Shown one piece after another: positions 12,327-23,431 of a stretch of 64,000 nucleotides of DNA (positions are counted from its first letter, which is position 1; each line of letters begins with the position of its first letter). The notes beneath the pieces are model-generated. The model was not told the DNA's origin, did not search any database, and worked only from the letters and a program-made list of their open reading frames with translations. Origin of the DNA: CAYVQE01 sp964454005 (GTDB taxonomy: Bacteria; Myxococcota; B64-G9); the NCBI GenBank assembly GCA_964454005.1, contig CAYVQE010000008.1, forward strand, positions 1-64,000. Direction: 5' to 3'. A program made the translations under genes and the position numbers.

Positions 12327-13997
12327 ATGGGTGGCGGCAGCGGGTGCTCGAGGTGGCTGCGGGTGGTGGCGGTCATGGCCCTGGTATTGCCGGCCTGCGG
12401 TTCGCCCGATGGCGGGAGCCTGTATCGCTACGACTGGTCGGCCCTGATACCGGGTCCCGGTGAGCCGGGCTATGACGCCGAGTTGGCCGAGGTGGCCCGC
12501 CAGCGCGATCGCCAGTTCCACGTCTTCCATACCCCGCCCACCGGCCTGAACACCGAGCTGCAGGTGGCGCGCGACAAGACCACTGCCCGCCAGGCCATCG
12601 AGGATTTCTTACACCAGGACGACGGCTGGGATTTCGAAGCCTCTTCCGGGATGCGGATCGAGGAGGCGATCGACGGCTGGCGCAAGGTGGCCGGCGCCTA
12701 TGCCGGGGTGGGCGTGGCCGCCGACGCCTATCGCTACGGCACCCTGCGCGATCAGCACTACCCCCAAGCCCAGATCGAGCGGGCCCGCGAGCAGCTGCTG
12801 CGCTCGCTCGATGGCATGGCCCGGGCGGTCGAGATCACCGGGGTCGAGGGCGTCATCGTCCGCGGTCTGGCCAACACCACCTATTCCGGGGCGGGCGACA
12901 ATGAGGACCTCACCCCACTGTTCGATGACGACGGCAACCCGCTGCCGCCGGAGAAGGACAACGGCACCTGGCGGGCCGACAACTCCGGCCGCCACCCGGA
13001 CTTCATCTGGGAGGACTCCTGCTCGCGCGACATGCTGATCGGCTGGGTGATGGGCTTCGGCGCCGCCTGGGAGGTCATCGCCGATGATGCGGACATCGAG
13101 CAGGCGGTCAAGGATCGCCTGCGACAGCACGCGGCCGAACTGGCGGCCAGCTACATGCGGGTGGGCGCCAGCGGTTACGACCTGGAGATACCGGACGCCG
13201 ACGGGCGGCTGACCTTTCACGGCTACATGAACGAGAACAACGTCGATCGCATGTACATCGACGGCGCGCGCAACGGCTTCTACGCCATCATGGCACTGGG
13301 CATCGTCGGCGCGCTGGCCGCCATCGTCGACGACCCGGTTGTGACCGCCTACCTGGAGCAGGAGCTGATCGAGCAGCGCGGCCTGGCGACCATCGCCGCC
13401 GAGAACAGCCTGCTGATCAACTTCGAGGCGGTGACCAATTTTTCGAACTACAACATGGCCTTCGACGGCGCTTGGCTGGCATTGCGCCACATCGAGCACC
13501 CGGCGGCCCGAAGCGACTTGCAGACCGCGCTGCAGGACGAGCTCTACGACACGCCGGATCACGGCTTTCAGCCGATCGAGGCTGGCCAGTCCTTCTTCGA
13601 CTTCACTTATGCCGCCGGCATGTGCGGAGCCAGCGCCGCCCACGGCTGCACTGGCGAGATCGACCAGGCCGCCATCGACCGCGGCCTGCAGACGCTGCGC
13701 GAGTTTCCCACGCCGCCCTTTTGGGACTTCGCCCGCGTCAACTGCGACGAGGCGGAGATCGCCAGCGGTGCGTGCTTGGCCGTCGACGGCCAGACCGAGC
13801 TGACGGTGCTGGGCCACGTGGGCCGCAACGGCGGGTTGGTGGTGGCCGAGGCGCTGCCGATGCGCCTGCGCGGGCCGTCCAATTTCTACTGGCGCTCCAA
13901 CCCATTCAAGCCCAACGGCGGATCCGACGGGCCGGGCATGTACGCCGGCCCCGACTTCCGGCTGGCCTACTGGCTGGGCCGCTGGACCCGCCGCTGA
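12327..13997 (+). CDS. lipoprotein of unknown function
   Basis: A 556-residue predicted lipoprotein: hydrophobic signal then LPACG lipobox near residue 24. I do not recognise the family. The sequence alternates helical segments with conserved-looking short motifs rich in Asn, Asp and aromatic residues (GYMNENNVDRMYIDGARNGF, NFSNYNMAFDGAW, GPSNFYWRSNPF), and has several Cys pairs in the last third that could form disulfides. That pattern is compatible with a helical-toroid or glycan-related exported enzyme, but I cannot support a catalytic call. It is divergent from the HAD/CAP operon and is followed 16 nt later by the LarA-like gene, so they may share a transcript. Confidence 0.75.
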   Translation: MGGGSGCSRWLRVVAVMALVLPACGSPDGGSLYRYDWSALIPGPGEPGYDAELAEVARQRDRQFHVFHTPPTGLNTELQVARDKTTARQAIEDFLHQDDGWDFEASSGMRIEEAIDGWRKVAGAYAGVGVAADAYRYGTLRDQHYPQAQIERAREQLLRSLDGMARAVEITGVEGVIVRGLANTTYSGAGDNEDLTPLFDDDGNPLPPEKDNGTWRADNSGRHPDFIWEDSCSRDMLIGWVMGFGAAWEVIADDADIEQAVKDRLRQHAAELAASYMRVGASGYDLEIPDADGRLTFHGYMNENNVDRMYIDGARNGFYAIMALGIVGALAAIVDDPVVTAYLEQELIEQRGLATIAAENSLLINFEAVTNFSNYNMAFDGAWLALRHIEHPAARSDLQTALQDELYDTPDHGFQPIEAGQSFFDFTYAAGMCGASAAHGCTGEIDQAAIDRGLQTLREFPTPPFWDFARVNCDEAEIASGACLAVDGQTELTVLGHVGRNGGLVVAEALPMRLRGPSNFYWRSNPFKPNGGSDGPGMYAGPDFRLAYWLGRWTRR

Positions 13998-14013
13998 GGA
14001 TCTCGGAGTTCCG

Positions 14014-15351
14014 GTGGCAACCGAATCGCCGCACGCCGAGGTGGCGCTGCCCTACGGGTCGGGCCGATTGACCGCGCCGGTGCCGGAGGGATGGGCGCTG
14101 GATCTGATCGCCCCGGCCGGCCCGGCCGATCTGCCCGACCTGCGCCGGACCCTGGTCGACGCGCTCGAACGGCCCCTCGGGTCGGCCCCGCTGCGCCGGC
14201 GGTTGCCGGCGCAGGGCCGCGTCCTGCTGCTGCTGTCGGATCACAGCCGCCGCGACGGCAAGCGAACGCTGGTGCCGTTGCTGCTCGAGTACCTGGCCGG
14301 TTGCGGACTGCGCGGCGACCGCGTCCATCTCATGTTCGCCGCCGGCACCCACCCGCCGATGACGGCCGCACAGTGCGAGGCGGCCGTCGGCGCCGAACCG
14401 CTGCGCGCGCATCCCCACTTCCAGCACGACTGCGGGGCACCCGCGCGATCGTTGGGCACCACCAGCCGCGGTACCCCGGTGGCCTTGAACGAACGGTTGT
14501 GGGATTACGAGCTGGTCCTCTGCGTCTCGGGTGTGACCCACCACTACTTCGCCGGCTTCACCGGCGGTCGCAAGCTGCTGCTGCCGGGCGCGGCTGCGCG
14601 GCGGTCAATTTTGTCCAACCACCGTCTGGTGCTGGACGACGGAGACGGCGCCGGCCGCCGGGCGGGGATCGGACCGGGCCGGCTGGCGGGCAATCCGGTG
14701 GCCGAGGACATGGCCGAGGCGGCCGCCCTGTTCGATCGGCCGGTTTTCGCCGTGGTCGGCGTGGCCGGCCAACAGCTCGGCGGCTTCGCCGGTCTATGGG
14801 CGGGCGATCTGGAGACGGCCCACCGGACGGCCTGCCGCGCCTACCTGGGTTGGCGGCTGCAGCGGACCGAACGTCGCTATCGCCTGGTGCTCAGCGCCTC
14901 GGGGGGCCATCCGCTGGATCGCAATCTGATCCAGGCCCACAAGGGCCTGGACAACGCCGCCCGGCTGGTGGCTCCCGGGGGAGTCATCGTCCACGCCGCC
15001 GCCTGCGACGAGGGGCTGGGGGCCGATGGGCTCGGTCCCTGGCTGGATCTTTCGGACCGGGCCGAGCACGCGCGCCGGCTGCGGCGGGACTACACCATCT
15101 ACGCCCAGACCTTGCTGGCGCTGCGCGACAAGGCGGCCGCCGCCCGCATCATCCTGGTCACGCGCTTGGAGGGCCGGACGGTGCGCGCGCTCGGCATGGA
15201 ACCGGCAGACGATCTCGGCCCGGCCATCCGGCGGGCGTTGGCCGCGGTGCCGGCCGAGCCGGCCACGGCCCTGTTCCCGGACGCCAGCCGCATGCTGCCC
15301 GTGCCGGCGGAGGCAGCCGGTGCGCTGTTGGCATCGGTCGGTGCTCGCTGA
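14014..15351 (+). CDS. larA: LarA-family nickel-pincer racemase-like protein
   Basis: LarA proteins racemise or epimerise alpha-hydroxy acids with a nickel-pincer (NPN) cofactor bound to a Lys. This 445-residue protein keeps the family signatures: SDHSRR (acid/Arg at the substrate site), AAGTHPPM (first catalytic His) and GVTHHYFAGFTGGRKLLLPG, which holds the nickel-ligand His and the cofactor-bearing Lys. A GTG start at 14014 lies 16 nt after the previous stop. The larB, larC and larE cofactor genes are not in the window, so the true substrate (lactate or another 2-hydroxy acid) and whether the cofactor is made cannot be judged here. Confidence 0.85.
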   Translation: MATESPHAEVALPYGSGRLTAPVPEGWALDLIAPAGPADLPDLRRTLVDALERPLGSAPLRRRLPAQGRVLLLLSDHSRRDGKRTLVPLLLEYLAGCGLRGDRVHLMFAAGTHPPMTAAQCEAAVGAEPLRAHPHFQHDCGAPARSLGTTSRGTPVALNERLWDYELVLCVSGVTHHYFAGFTGGRKLLLPGAAARRSILSNHRLVLDDGDGAGRRAGIGPGRLAGNPVAEDMAEAAALFDRPVFAVVGVAGQQLGGFAGLWAGDLETAHRTACRAYLGWRLQRTERRYRLVLSASGGHPLDRNLIQAHKGLDNAARLVAPGGVIVHAAACDEGLGADGLGPWLDLSDRAEHARRLRRDYTIYAQTLLALRDKAAAARIILVTRLEGRTVRALGMEPADDLGPAIRRALAAVPAEPATALFPDASRMLPVPAEAAGALLASVGAR

Positions 15352-15377
15352 CCGGCACCGAGAGCTGGAGGACCCTG

Positions 15378-15749
15378 ATGAGACTAGGTATCGCCGCAAT
15401 CGTTGTCGGCCTACTGCTGACCGGACCGCTCGGCTGCGCGCCGCGGCCCAAGCCTACGGATGCCCCGGCGACCACCGCGCTCGAGGCGCTCACCCCGGAG
15501 ATCAACCGCGGCCAGCCCATCGCCCACGCCGAGATGGCAGCCGACCTGGCCGAACTGTCGCTGGGCTTGCAGGGCATCGATTGCCGCGGCCGCGAGTCGC
15601 GGGTGTCCTTTCGCGAAGGCGTCTACCGGGTGACCTTCGTCGACCCGCAGCATCCGAATGCGCCGCGCTATCGGGTCGAACTCGACGGCGCCACCTCCGA
15701 GGTGTTGCGGGCGGAGCGCATCGAACCGGAACCGGCGGCGGACCGATGA
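15378..15749 (+). CDS. small lipoprotein of unknown function
   Basis: 123 residues: a hydrophobic signal ending in PLGC (an imperfect lipobox), then a compact domain whose end (YRVTFVDP ... YRVELDGATSEVL) has the beta-strand rhythm of a PepSY-like module. That similarity is weak and offered only as a hint. Start ATG at 15378 follows a GGAGG site by 6 nt. It sits between the LarA-like gene and dinG in the same direction. Confidence 0.7.
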   Translation: MRLGIAAIVVGLLLTGPLGCAPRPKPTDAPATTALEALTPEINRGQPIAHAEMAADLAELSLGLQGIDCRGRESRVSFREGVYRVTFVDPQHPNAPRYRVELDGATSEVLRAERIEPEPAADR

Positions 15750-15804
15750 GACCGCTGCCGGCAGTCCCCGCGGCAGCGCCGCTCGCCCGCGCCGGAGACC
15801 GCTG

Positions 15805-17964
<2,160 letters not shown>

Positions 17965-18071
17965 CCGCTCGCGGCCCCGGCTGGGAGGCGGCGGTCCGCT
18001 GGACATTCGAAGTGCCGGTCGCGAGTGCGGAACTTTGACCCGCTGGCAGGAAACGGGCAAACTCGAAGGTC

Positions 18072-19190
18072 ATGGAGCAGCCCAGGCATGCCCGGGTAGA
18101 GCGGGTGATCGAGGATGGCGAGATCCGGCTGGTGGTCCACGGCCGGCTGGACCGGGACTCGGCCCCGGCCGTGTTGGACTGGATTCAGGCCTGGCTGCCG
18201 AAGCGAACGGCGCGGGTGGGGCTCGACCTGGGTCAGGTCGAGGCGCTCGACTCGGCCGGGGTGGCGGTACTGGCCGAGTCGCTGGAGCTGGCCCGCAAGC
18301 GCGACTGCCGATTGGAGCTGGTCAAGGTCAGCCCCCAGGCGCAGCGCATCCTGGAGCTGTTCCGCTACAAGGAGGAAGGGCCGACCGCACCGGCGGCTCG
18401 GCGCGAACCGCTGGTCGGCATGGGCGAGTGGCTGTTGGCACTGCTCGGCGCCAGCCGCCAGCTGCTGCTGTTGCTGGCCGATACCTTCTACTGGGCGGTG
18501 ATGGGACCCTTCTCTGCAGGCCGGGGGGCGCCCAAGGGCGAGCTGACCCGCCAGGCCTACCTGCTGGGGGCGCGGGCGGTCGGCATCGTGGCCCTGCTGG
18601 CGGCTCTGATCGGCCTGACCCTGGCGCTGCTGTCAGTCCACCAGCTCAGCCAGTTCGGCGCCAACATCTACGTCGCAGATCTGGTGTCGGTGGCCATGAC
18701 CCGCGAGATGGGCCCGATGATGACGGCCATCATCGTCGCCGGCCGCTCTGGCTCGGCCATCGCCGCCGAGCTGGCCACCATGGAGGTGACCGAGGAGGTG
18801 GATGCGCTGCGGGCGATGGGCTTTTCGCCGATTCGCTTCCTGGTTGTGCCCAAATTCTACACGGTCACTTTCACCCAGCCCCTGCTGACCGTGGTGTCCA
18901 TCTGCTGCGGCATCCTGGGGGGTCTTTCGGTGGCGACGCTGGCACTCGGGGTGCCGCCGGAGGCCTATCTGAACCGGTCGGTCGAGGTGCTGCGCAACAA
19001 GGACGTGGTGGTCGGTCTGCTCAAGAGCCTGGTGTTCGGCTGGATCATTCTGGTGGTGGCCGTATACAGCGGGCTCAACACCCGGGGCGGAGCCAGCGAG
19101 GTGGGGGCCTCGACCACCCGGTCGGTGGTGTTGGCGATTTTCACGGTCATCATCGCCGACTGCATCTTTTCGTTGATTTTCTACCTGTGA
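18072..19190 (+). CDS. mlaE: MlaE-type ABC permease with N-terminal STAS domain
   Basis: Inner-membrane permease of an Mla/Mce phospholipid transporter (372 aa). Residues about 8-100 form a STAS domain of the MlaB kind (LDLGQVEALDSAGVAVLAE), here fused to the permease instead of encoded separately. The MlaE domain follows (about 120-370) with its several membrane helices and conserved segments GANIYVADLVSVAMTREMGP and IAAELATMEVTEEVDALRAMG. The gene opens an operon that continues with mlaF, mlaD, an auxiliary lipoprotein and an outer-membrane barrel. A TTGACC hexamer at 18035 could be a -35, but the spacing would leave almost no leader. Confidence 0.92.
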   Translation: MEQPRHARVERVIEDGEIRLVVHGRLDRDSAPAVLDWIQAWLPKRTARVGLDLGQVEALDSAGVAVLAESLELARKRDCRLELVKVSPQAQRILELFRYKEEGPTAPAARREPLVGMGEWLLALLGASRQLLLLLADTFYWAVMGPFSAGRGAPKGELTRQAYLLGARAVGIVALLAALIGLTLALLSVHQLSQFGANIYVADLVSVAMTREMGPMMTAIIVAGRSGSAIAAELATMEVTEEVDALRAMGFSPIRFLVVPKFYTVTFTQPLLTVVSICCGILGGLSVATLALGVPPEAYLNRSVEVLRNKDVVVGLLKSLVFGWIILVVAVYSGLNTRGGASEVGASTTRSVVLAIFTVIIADCIFSLIFYL

Positions 19191-19197
19191 GGAATAC

Positions 19198-20022
19198 GTG
19201 CCACGGATGCTGTTGCAGATGGAGAACGTCGCCCTGGGCTACGCTGAGGAGCCGGTTTTGACCGAGGTCGAGCTGCGCATCGCCGCTGGCGAGCTGGTGG
19301 TCATCGCCGGGGTCTCGGGCTGTGGCAAGTCGACCCTGCTCAAGGGAGGGGTCGGGCTGCTGCAGCCGATGGCCGGTCGGGTGAAGCTGCTGGGCGAGGA
19401 TCTGGCCAGGCTGGACGAGGGCCGCCTGGTCGAGCTTCGCTCGCGGGTGGGTTTGTTGTTCCAGGGCGGCGCTCTGATCAACTCGATGACCGTGGCCGAG
19501 AACATGGCGTTGCCCCTGGAGCACCACACCCGCCTGTCCGCAGGGGCGATCGCCAAGCTGGTACGGATGAAGCTGGCCATGGTCAGCTTGGAGCAGGCCT
19601 GGTCCAAGACGCCGGACCAGTTGTCCGGCGGCATGCGCAAGCGGGCTGCGCTGGCCCGGGCCATGGCCCTGGATCCGGACCTGCTGCTGTGCGACGAGCC
19701 CTCGGCCGGACTGGACCCGATCACCGCCGCCGCGCTCGACCGGCTGCTGCTGGAGATGCGCGCATCGCTGGGGGTCACCTTGGTGGTGGTCACCCACGAG
19801 CTGACCAGCATCGAGGCCATCGCCGATCGGATGGTCATGGTGGCCGACGGGGGCATCGTGTTCGATGGGCCGCTGGATGCAGCCCGCCAGAGTGACGAAC
19901 CAGCGGTGCGAGATTTTCTGGAACGGAGAGCGTCCCGGCCGGAGGCCGCCGGACGGTCGATGCTGCAGCGTTTCGCCGGGTCGGGACAGCCGACTCTGGG
20001 TGACGGCGCCAGCAGCGGCTAG
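19198..20022 (+). CDS. mlaF: MlaF-type ABC transporter ATPase
   Basis: Cytoplasmic ATPase that powers the Mla phospholipid transporter (274 aa). It shows Walker A GVSGCGKST, signature LSGGMRKRAALARA, Walker B LLLCDEPSAGLDP and the switch His in VTHEL. The GTG at 19198 is preferred over the ATG three codons on because GAGGA lies 4-5 nt before it; it starts 7 nt after mlaE. The C-terminal tail of about 40 residues past the ATPase fold is low complexity. Confidence 0.93.
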   Translation: MPRMLLQMENVALGYAEEPVLTEVELRIAAGELVVIAGVSGCGKSTLLKGGVGLLQPMAGRVKLLGEDLARLDEGRLVELRSRVGLLFQGGALINSMTVAENMALPLEHHTRLSAGAIAKLVRMKLAMVSLEQAWSKTPDQLSGGMRKRAALARAMALDPDLLLCDEPSAGLDPITAAALDRLLLEMRASLGVTLVVVTHELTSIEAIADRMVMVADGGIVFDGPLDAARQSDEPAVRDFLERRASRPEAAGRSMLQRFAGSGQPTLGDGASSG

Positions 20023-20077
20023 CACCGGCCGCGCCGCGACCGATCCGCGGCGGGGCTGAACGGCGTGGGAGGTTGCG

Positions 20078-20128
20078 ATGAGGGGCTTTGGGCAGGCGAG
20101 GATTCGACCGCGGGAGGGGACGCGTTGA
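20078..20128 (+). other. possible 16-codon leader ORF overlapping the mlaD start
   Basis: An ATG at 20078 preceded by GGGAGG (5-nt spacing) opens a 16-codon frame whose TGA (20126-20128) overlaps the TTG proposed as the mlaD start (TTGA). It could couple mlaD translation, or simply reflect chance in a 100-nt spacer. Confidence 0.25.
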
Positions 20129-21138
20129 TCACGCGTGCGCAAAAGGTCCGCCTGGGCGTATTTCTGCTGGTGTCGTTTCTGCTGTTGCTGGCGCTGGTGG
20201 CGGCGGTGGTCGGCTCGGCCGTGTTCGCCGATCGCGATCGCTATCTGATTCAATACGACATTTCGGTGTCGGGCCTGGAGGTCGGCGCACCGGTCAAGTA
20301 CAACGGGGTGCGGGTCGGCCGCGTCGAGCGCATCTGGATCGACCCCGAGCAGGTCAGCCAGACGGTGGTGGCGATCAGCCTGCAGGGGGGCACGCCGATC
20401 AAGGAGAACACCCGGGCCGTGCTCAACGTCCAGGGCATCACCGGCCTGCGCTTCATCGAGCTGGTCGGCGGCACCTCGGCCGCCAAGACCCTGCCCCCCG
20501 GGGCCAGCATCCAGGCCGGCGAATCGTTTGTGGATACGATGACAGGCCGGGCCGAGCAGCTATCGCTCAAGGCCGAGAAGCTGCTCAACCAGATGCTGCG
20601 ACTGACCGGCGAGGAGAACCAGGCCTTGGTCGGCGACGTGCTAGAACGGGCCGGCAGCCTGATGCACACCCTGGACGAGACCGTGCAACAGAACCGGCAC
20701 AAGATCGGCGAGACGCTCGACAACCTCAACCGCTCGGCGTCCAAGCTCAACACCGCGCTGGACGAGATCCGGCTGGCGGCCGCGACCACCCGTGAAGCGG
20801 TCGGCCGCATCCGGCGCGCCGTCGAGCGGGTGCTCGACCAGGAGCGGGTGGCTGGGCTGCTCGACGCCGCCCGGGCCGCGGTGGACGACGTTCGGGCCCG
20901 GGTGGGCGAGGAAGAGCTGGGCCGGACTTTGGCATCGGTCGGCCGGCTGCTGCGGCGCACCGACGCGCTGGTGGAGAAGCTGGACCTGGTGGTCGCTTCC
21001 GGCCGCGATGACTTGCGCATCACGCTGCGCTACCTGGCCGAGACGACCGAGAACTTGCGCGACTTCAGTCGGTTGATCCGCGAGGACCCCTCGCGGTTGC
21101 TCAGCTCGCCCAAGCGGCAGGGGAGGGATCTGCCATGA
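20125..21138 (+). CDS. mlaD: MlaD/Mce-family lipid-binding protein
   Basis: Substrate-binding subunit of the Mla transporter, anchored in the inner membrane and facing the periplasm (337 aa from the TTG). One N-terminal membrane helix (GVFLLVSFLLLLALVAAVVG) precedes a single Mce/MlaD domain (about 35-110: SVSGLEVGAPVKYNGVRVGRV, NVQGITGLRFIELVGG). A long helical tail (about 125-330) is longer than in E. coli MlaD and resembles the tails of Mce proteins that bridge the periplasm. The TTG at 20125 has GGGAGGGG 5 nt upstream; an in-frame GTG at 20065 would add 20 residues without hydrophobic character. Confidence 0.88.
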   Translation: MITRAQKVRLGVFLLVSFLLLLALVAAVVGSAVFADRDRYLIQYDISVSGLEVGAPVKYNGVRVGRVERIWIDPEQVSQTVVAISLQGGTPIKENTRAVLNVQGITGLRFIELVGGTSAAKTLPPGASIQAGESFVDTMTGRAEQLSLKAEKLLNQMLRLTGEENQALVGDVLERAGSLMHTLDETVQQNRHKIGETLDNLNRSASKLNTALDEIRLAAATTREAVGRIRRAVERVLDQERVAGLLDAARAAVDDVRARVGEEELGRTLASVGRLLRRTDALVEKLDLVVASGRDDLRITLRYLAETTENLRDFSRLIREDPSRLLSSPKRQGRDLP

Positions 21139-21785
21139 GGCCTGCGGTCCGGATCGCCGCGGCCGGCTTGCTGTTGCTCGCCGGTTGCGCCAACGTGCCG
21201 GAGTACACCTATTTCACCATGGCCTATACGTTGTTGCCGAGCGAGGACGAGCAGGACGATCAGCTGGCCGAATCGTTGCGGGTACGCGACATGGACATCG
21301 TGCCGGCCTACGACAAGGACAAGATCGTCTACCGCTTCTCGCCCTACGAGTTCCAGTACTACAATTACAAGCTGTGGGCGGTGAAGCCGAACAAGATGAT
21401 CTCCGGCTTGATCGTGCGCCACATCGAGCACGCCAACCTGTTCCGGGTGGTCAGCCGCGAGTACGGGGAGAGCCGGCCGCAGTACGAGTTGTCCGGCGTG
21501 CTGCAGGCCATCGAGGAGCTCGACAGCGGTGACCAGTGGTTCGCCCACCTGGCTTTCAGCCTGCGCATGACGCGTTTCGGCGACAACCGGGTGGTGTGGT
21601 CCTACCGGGCCGATGCCAAAAAGCGCGTCTACAACAAGGCGCCGGTCTATGTGGTCAAGGCGCTGAGCGAGCTGTTGGAGCAGGAGATGGCGCGGGCATT
21701 GGATGATCTTCGCACTACCTTGAAAGAGCTTCGAGAGCGGGCCAGGGGCCGGCCGGCGCGCCCGGCGCTGGGAGAATTGCGGTGA
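21135..21785 (+). CDS. ABC-transport auxiliary lipoprotein of the Mla operon
   Basis: 216-residue lipoprotein (LLLLAGCAN lipobox) with the beta-alpha pattern of ABC-type transport auxiliary components (PqiC-like): YTLLPSE near the start, IVYRFSPYEFQYYNYKLWAVKPNKM, then a region on paired strands ending in a helix. Such lipoproteins sit in the outer membrane and partner Mce-type transporters. The ATG overlaps the mlaD stop (ATGA), and the next gene starts within its stop (GTGA). In the absence of an MlaC or MlaA gene here it may supply the outer-membrane link. Confidence 0.8.
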   Translation: MRPAVRIAAAGLLLLAGCANVPEYTYFTMAYTLLPSEDEQDDQLAESLRVRDMDIVPAYDKDKIVYRFSPYEFQYYNYKLWAVKPNKMISGLIVRHIEHANLFRVVSREYGESRPQYELSGVLQAIEELDSGDQWFAHLAFSLRMTRFGDNRVVWSYRADAKKRVYNKAPVYVVKALSELLEQEMARALDDLRTTLKELRERARGRPARPALGELR

Positions 21786-23419
21786 AGACAGCGGGCAAGA
21801 CAGCGATCGTGCTAGTGGTGTTGCTGGCGGCTGCACCGGCGCCGGCCGATCTCGACGGGGTCACCGGGGCCGAGCCTCCGGCCACTCCTCCCGGCTGGCT
21901 GCTGCCGCCACCCGCTGTACAGCTGGAGATGGATGCCGAGCTGATTCCGGTGGGCAAGGGAGCGGTTTTCGTCCCGGCCATGAGCGAGGCGGCCGCCGAG
22001 CCGCCCTACCTGGTGCTCGACCTCCAGGGCGAGGTGGTAACCCGCTCGCCGACCGGCAGCAAGACCATCCTGGCACCCGGCCGCTATCAGGTCAAGGTGG
22101 GCTCGGGGGTCGAGGAACAGATGATGACCCACCAGGTGACGGTGCACGAGGGCCACTCGACCCTGGTCGAGCCGGACTGGGCGGGCATGATCGTGCGGGT
22201 GGTCGATGAGCACGGCACTCAGATCCGCGGCACCTACGAGATATTCGCCCTGCCTTCGGGCGAGGACTTCGGCCTCGGGTTGGGTGCCGACGAGACGCGG
22301 GGCGAGACCCTGCGCACCTGGCTGCTGCCGCCGGGCCGCTACATGCTGGTTCGATCCGGCGAGACCCCCCGCGCGCGCACCGACTTTCTGACCGTGCGGC
22401 TGGAGCCCGGCGAGTTGACCCACTTCACCCTGGTCCAGGACGAGGAGGGCAACTTCGAAGGCGGCGGCGTGGTCGATCGCTGGGAAGGCCGGACCGAGAT
22501 CGAGAACTGGCGGCTGGGCCTGATCGTCGGTGGGGACGCGCTGTGGAACCGCAACGATCACGTGCCGGGCCGCTCGTCGGGCAACTCGGTGTCGTTCAAC
22601 GCCTTCGTCGACTTCTCGATCCGTTACCTGGATCCCGATCACCTGGCCTACTTCCGGCTGCAGGTCGACGAGGGCGGCCAGGCCTTCCAGGAGATCGGCG
22701 AGGGCTTCGGCGGGCTCGATCTGAGCAAGACCATCGACGAGGTCGATCTCGACGCCATCTACACCTACCGGCTGCTCTCCTGGCTGGGGCCCTACGTGCG
22801 TTTCGGCCTCAATACCAACCTGTTCCCCGGGTTCCGTCGCTTCAACGATCCCTACCCGACGGTGGTGCTGCTCGATTCCGAGCAACGCGAGATCGAGCGC
22901 CGGGACGGAGAAAACGGCCGGGGCGTGCGCGAACTGCGGCTGGCCGAATCCTTCGACCCGTTGGAGCTGAAGGAGGGACTGGGGGTGTCGTTCGACCTCA
23001 GCCCGTCGCTGATCCTCGATTTGCACCTGCGCCTGGGCGTGGGGGCTCGGCACAACTTCATCCGCTCGTTGCTGATCGAGGACCGCGAGGAGCAGAACAC
23101 CGAGGATCCGACCCGCAAGGTGCTCTACTTCGTCGAGGCCGAGCCGTCGCACCTGCTCGGTGCCGAGGCCACCCTGATCGGCTCGGCCCGGCTGACCCGC
23201 TGGGTCTTGATCGACACCGAGCTCGACACCCTGGTGCCCTTCTACGCCTCGGCCGGCAACCGCGACCCGGTGGTCAACTGGAAGAACACCATCAGCCTGC
23301 GGCTGGTTTCGTTCGCCTCGGTGGCCTACGTGGTCAAGCTGGACTACAACAAACAGCTCTCGGACTACCTGCAGTTCGAGCAGCGGGTGTTGCTGCGCTT
23401 CACCTTCGACATCCTGTGA
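21782..23419 (+). CDS. outer-membrane beta-barrel protein of the Mla operon
   Basis: 545 residues with a signal peptide. Residues about 50-240 look like two beta-sandwich modules (APGRYQVKVGSG, LPPGRYMLVRSGETP). From about 245 on, alternating amphipathic strands rich in aromatic ends (SVSFNAFVDFSIRYLDPDHLAYF) run to a C-terminus LLRFTFDIL, a pattern typical of outer-membrane barrels. The GTG start overlaps the lipoprotein stop by four bases, so it is very likely part of the same operon. No named family recognised. An outer-membrane partner for Mce-type lipid transfer is a reasonable inference. Confidence 0.75.
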   Translation: MKTAGKTAIVLVVLLAAAPAPADLDGVTGAEPPATPPGWLLPPPAVQLEMDAELIPVGKGAVFVPAMSEAAAEPPYLVLDLQGEVVTRSPTGSKTILAPGRYQVKVGSGVEEQMMTHQVTVHEGHSTLVEPDWAGMIVRVVDEHGTQIRGTYEIFALPSGEDFGLGLGADETRGETLRTWLLPPGRYMLVRSGETPRARTDFLTVRLEPGELTHFTLVQDEEGNFEGGGVVDRWEGRTEIENWRLGLIVGGDALWNRNDHVPGRSSGNSVSFNAFVDFSIRYLDPDHLAYFRLQVDEGGQAFQEIGEGFGGLDLSKTIDEVDLDAIYTYRLLSWLGPYVRFGLNTNLFPGFRRFNDPYPTVVLLDSEQREIERRDGENGRGVRELRLAESFDPLELKEGLGVSFDLSPSLILDLHLRLGVGARHNFIRSLLIEDREEQNTEDPTRKVLYFVEAEPSHLLGAEATLIGSARLTRWVLIDTELDTLVPFYASAGNRDPVVNWKNTISLRLVSFASVAYVVKLDYNKQLSDYLQFEQRVLLRFTFDIL

Positions 23420-23431
23420 GCCGCGCCGGCC

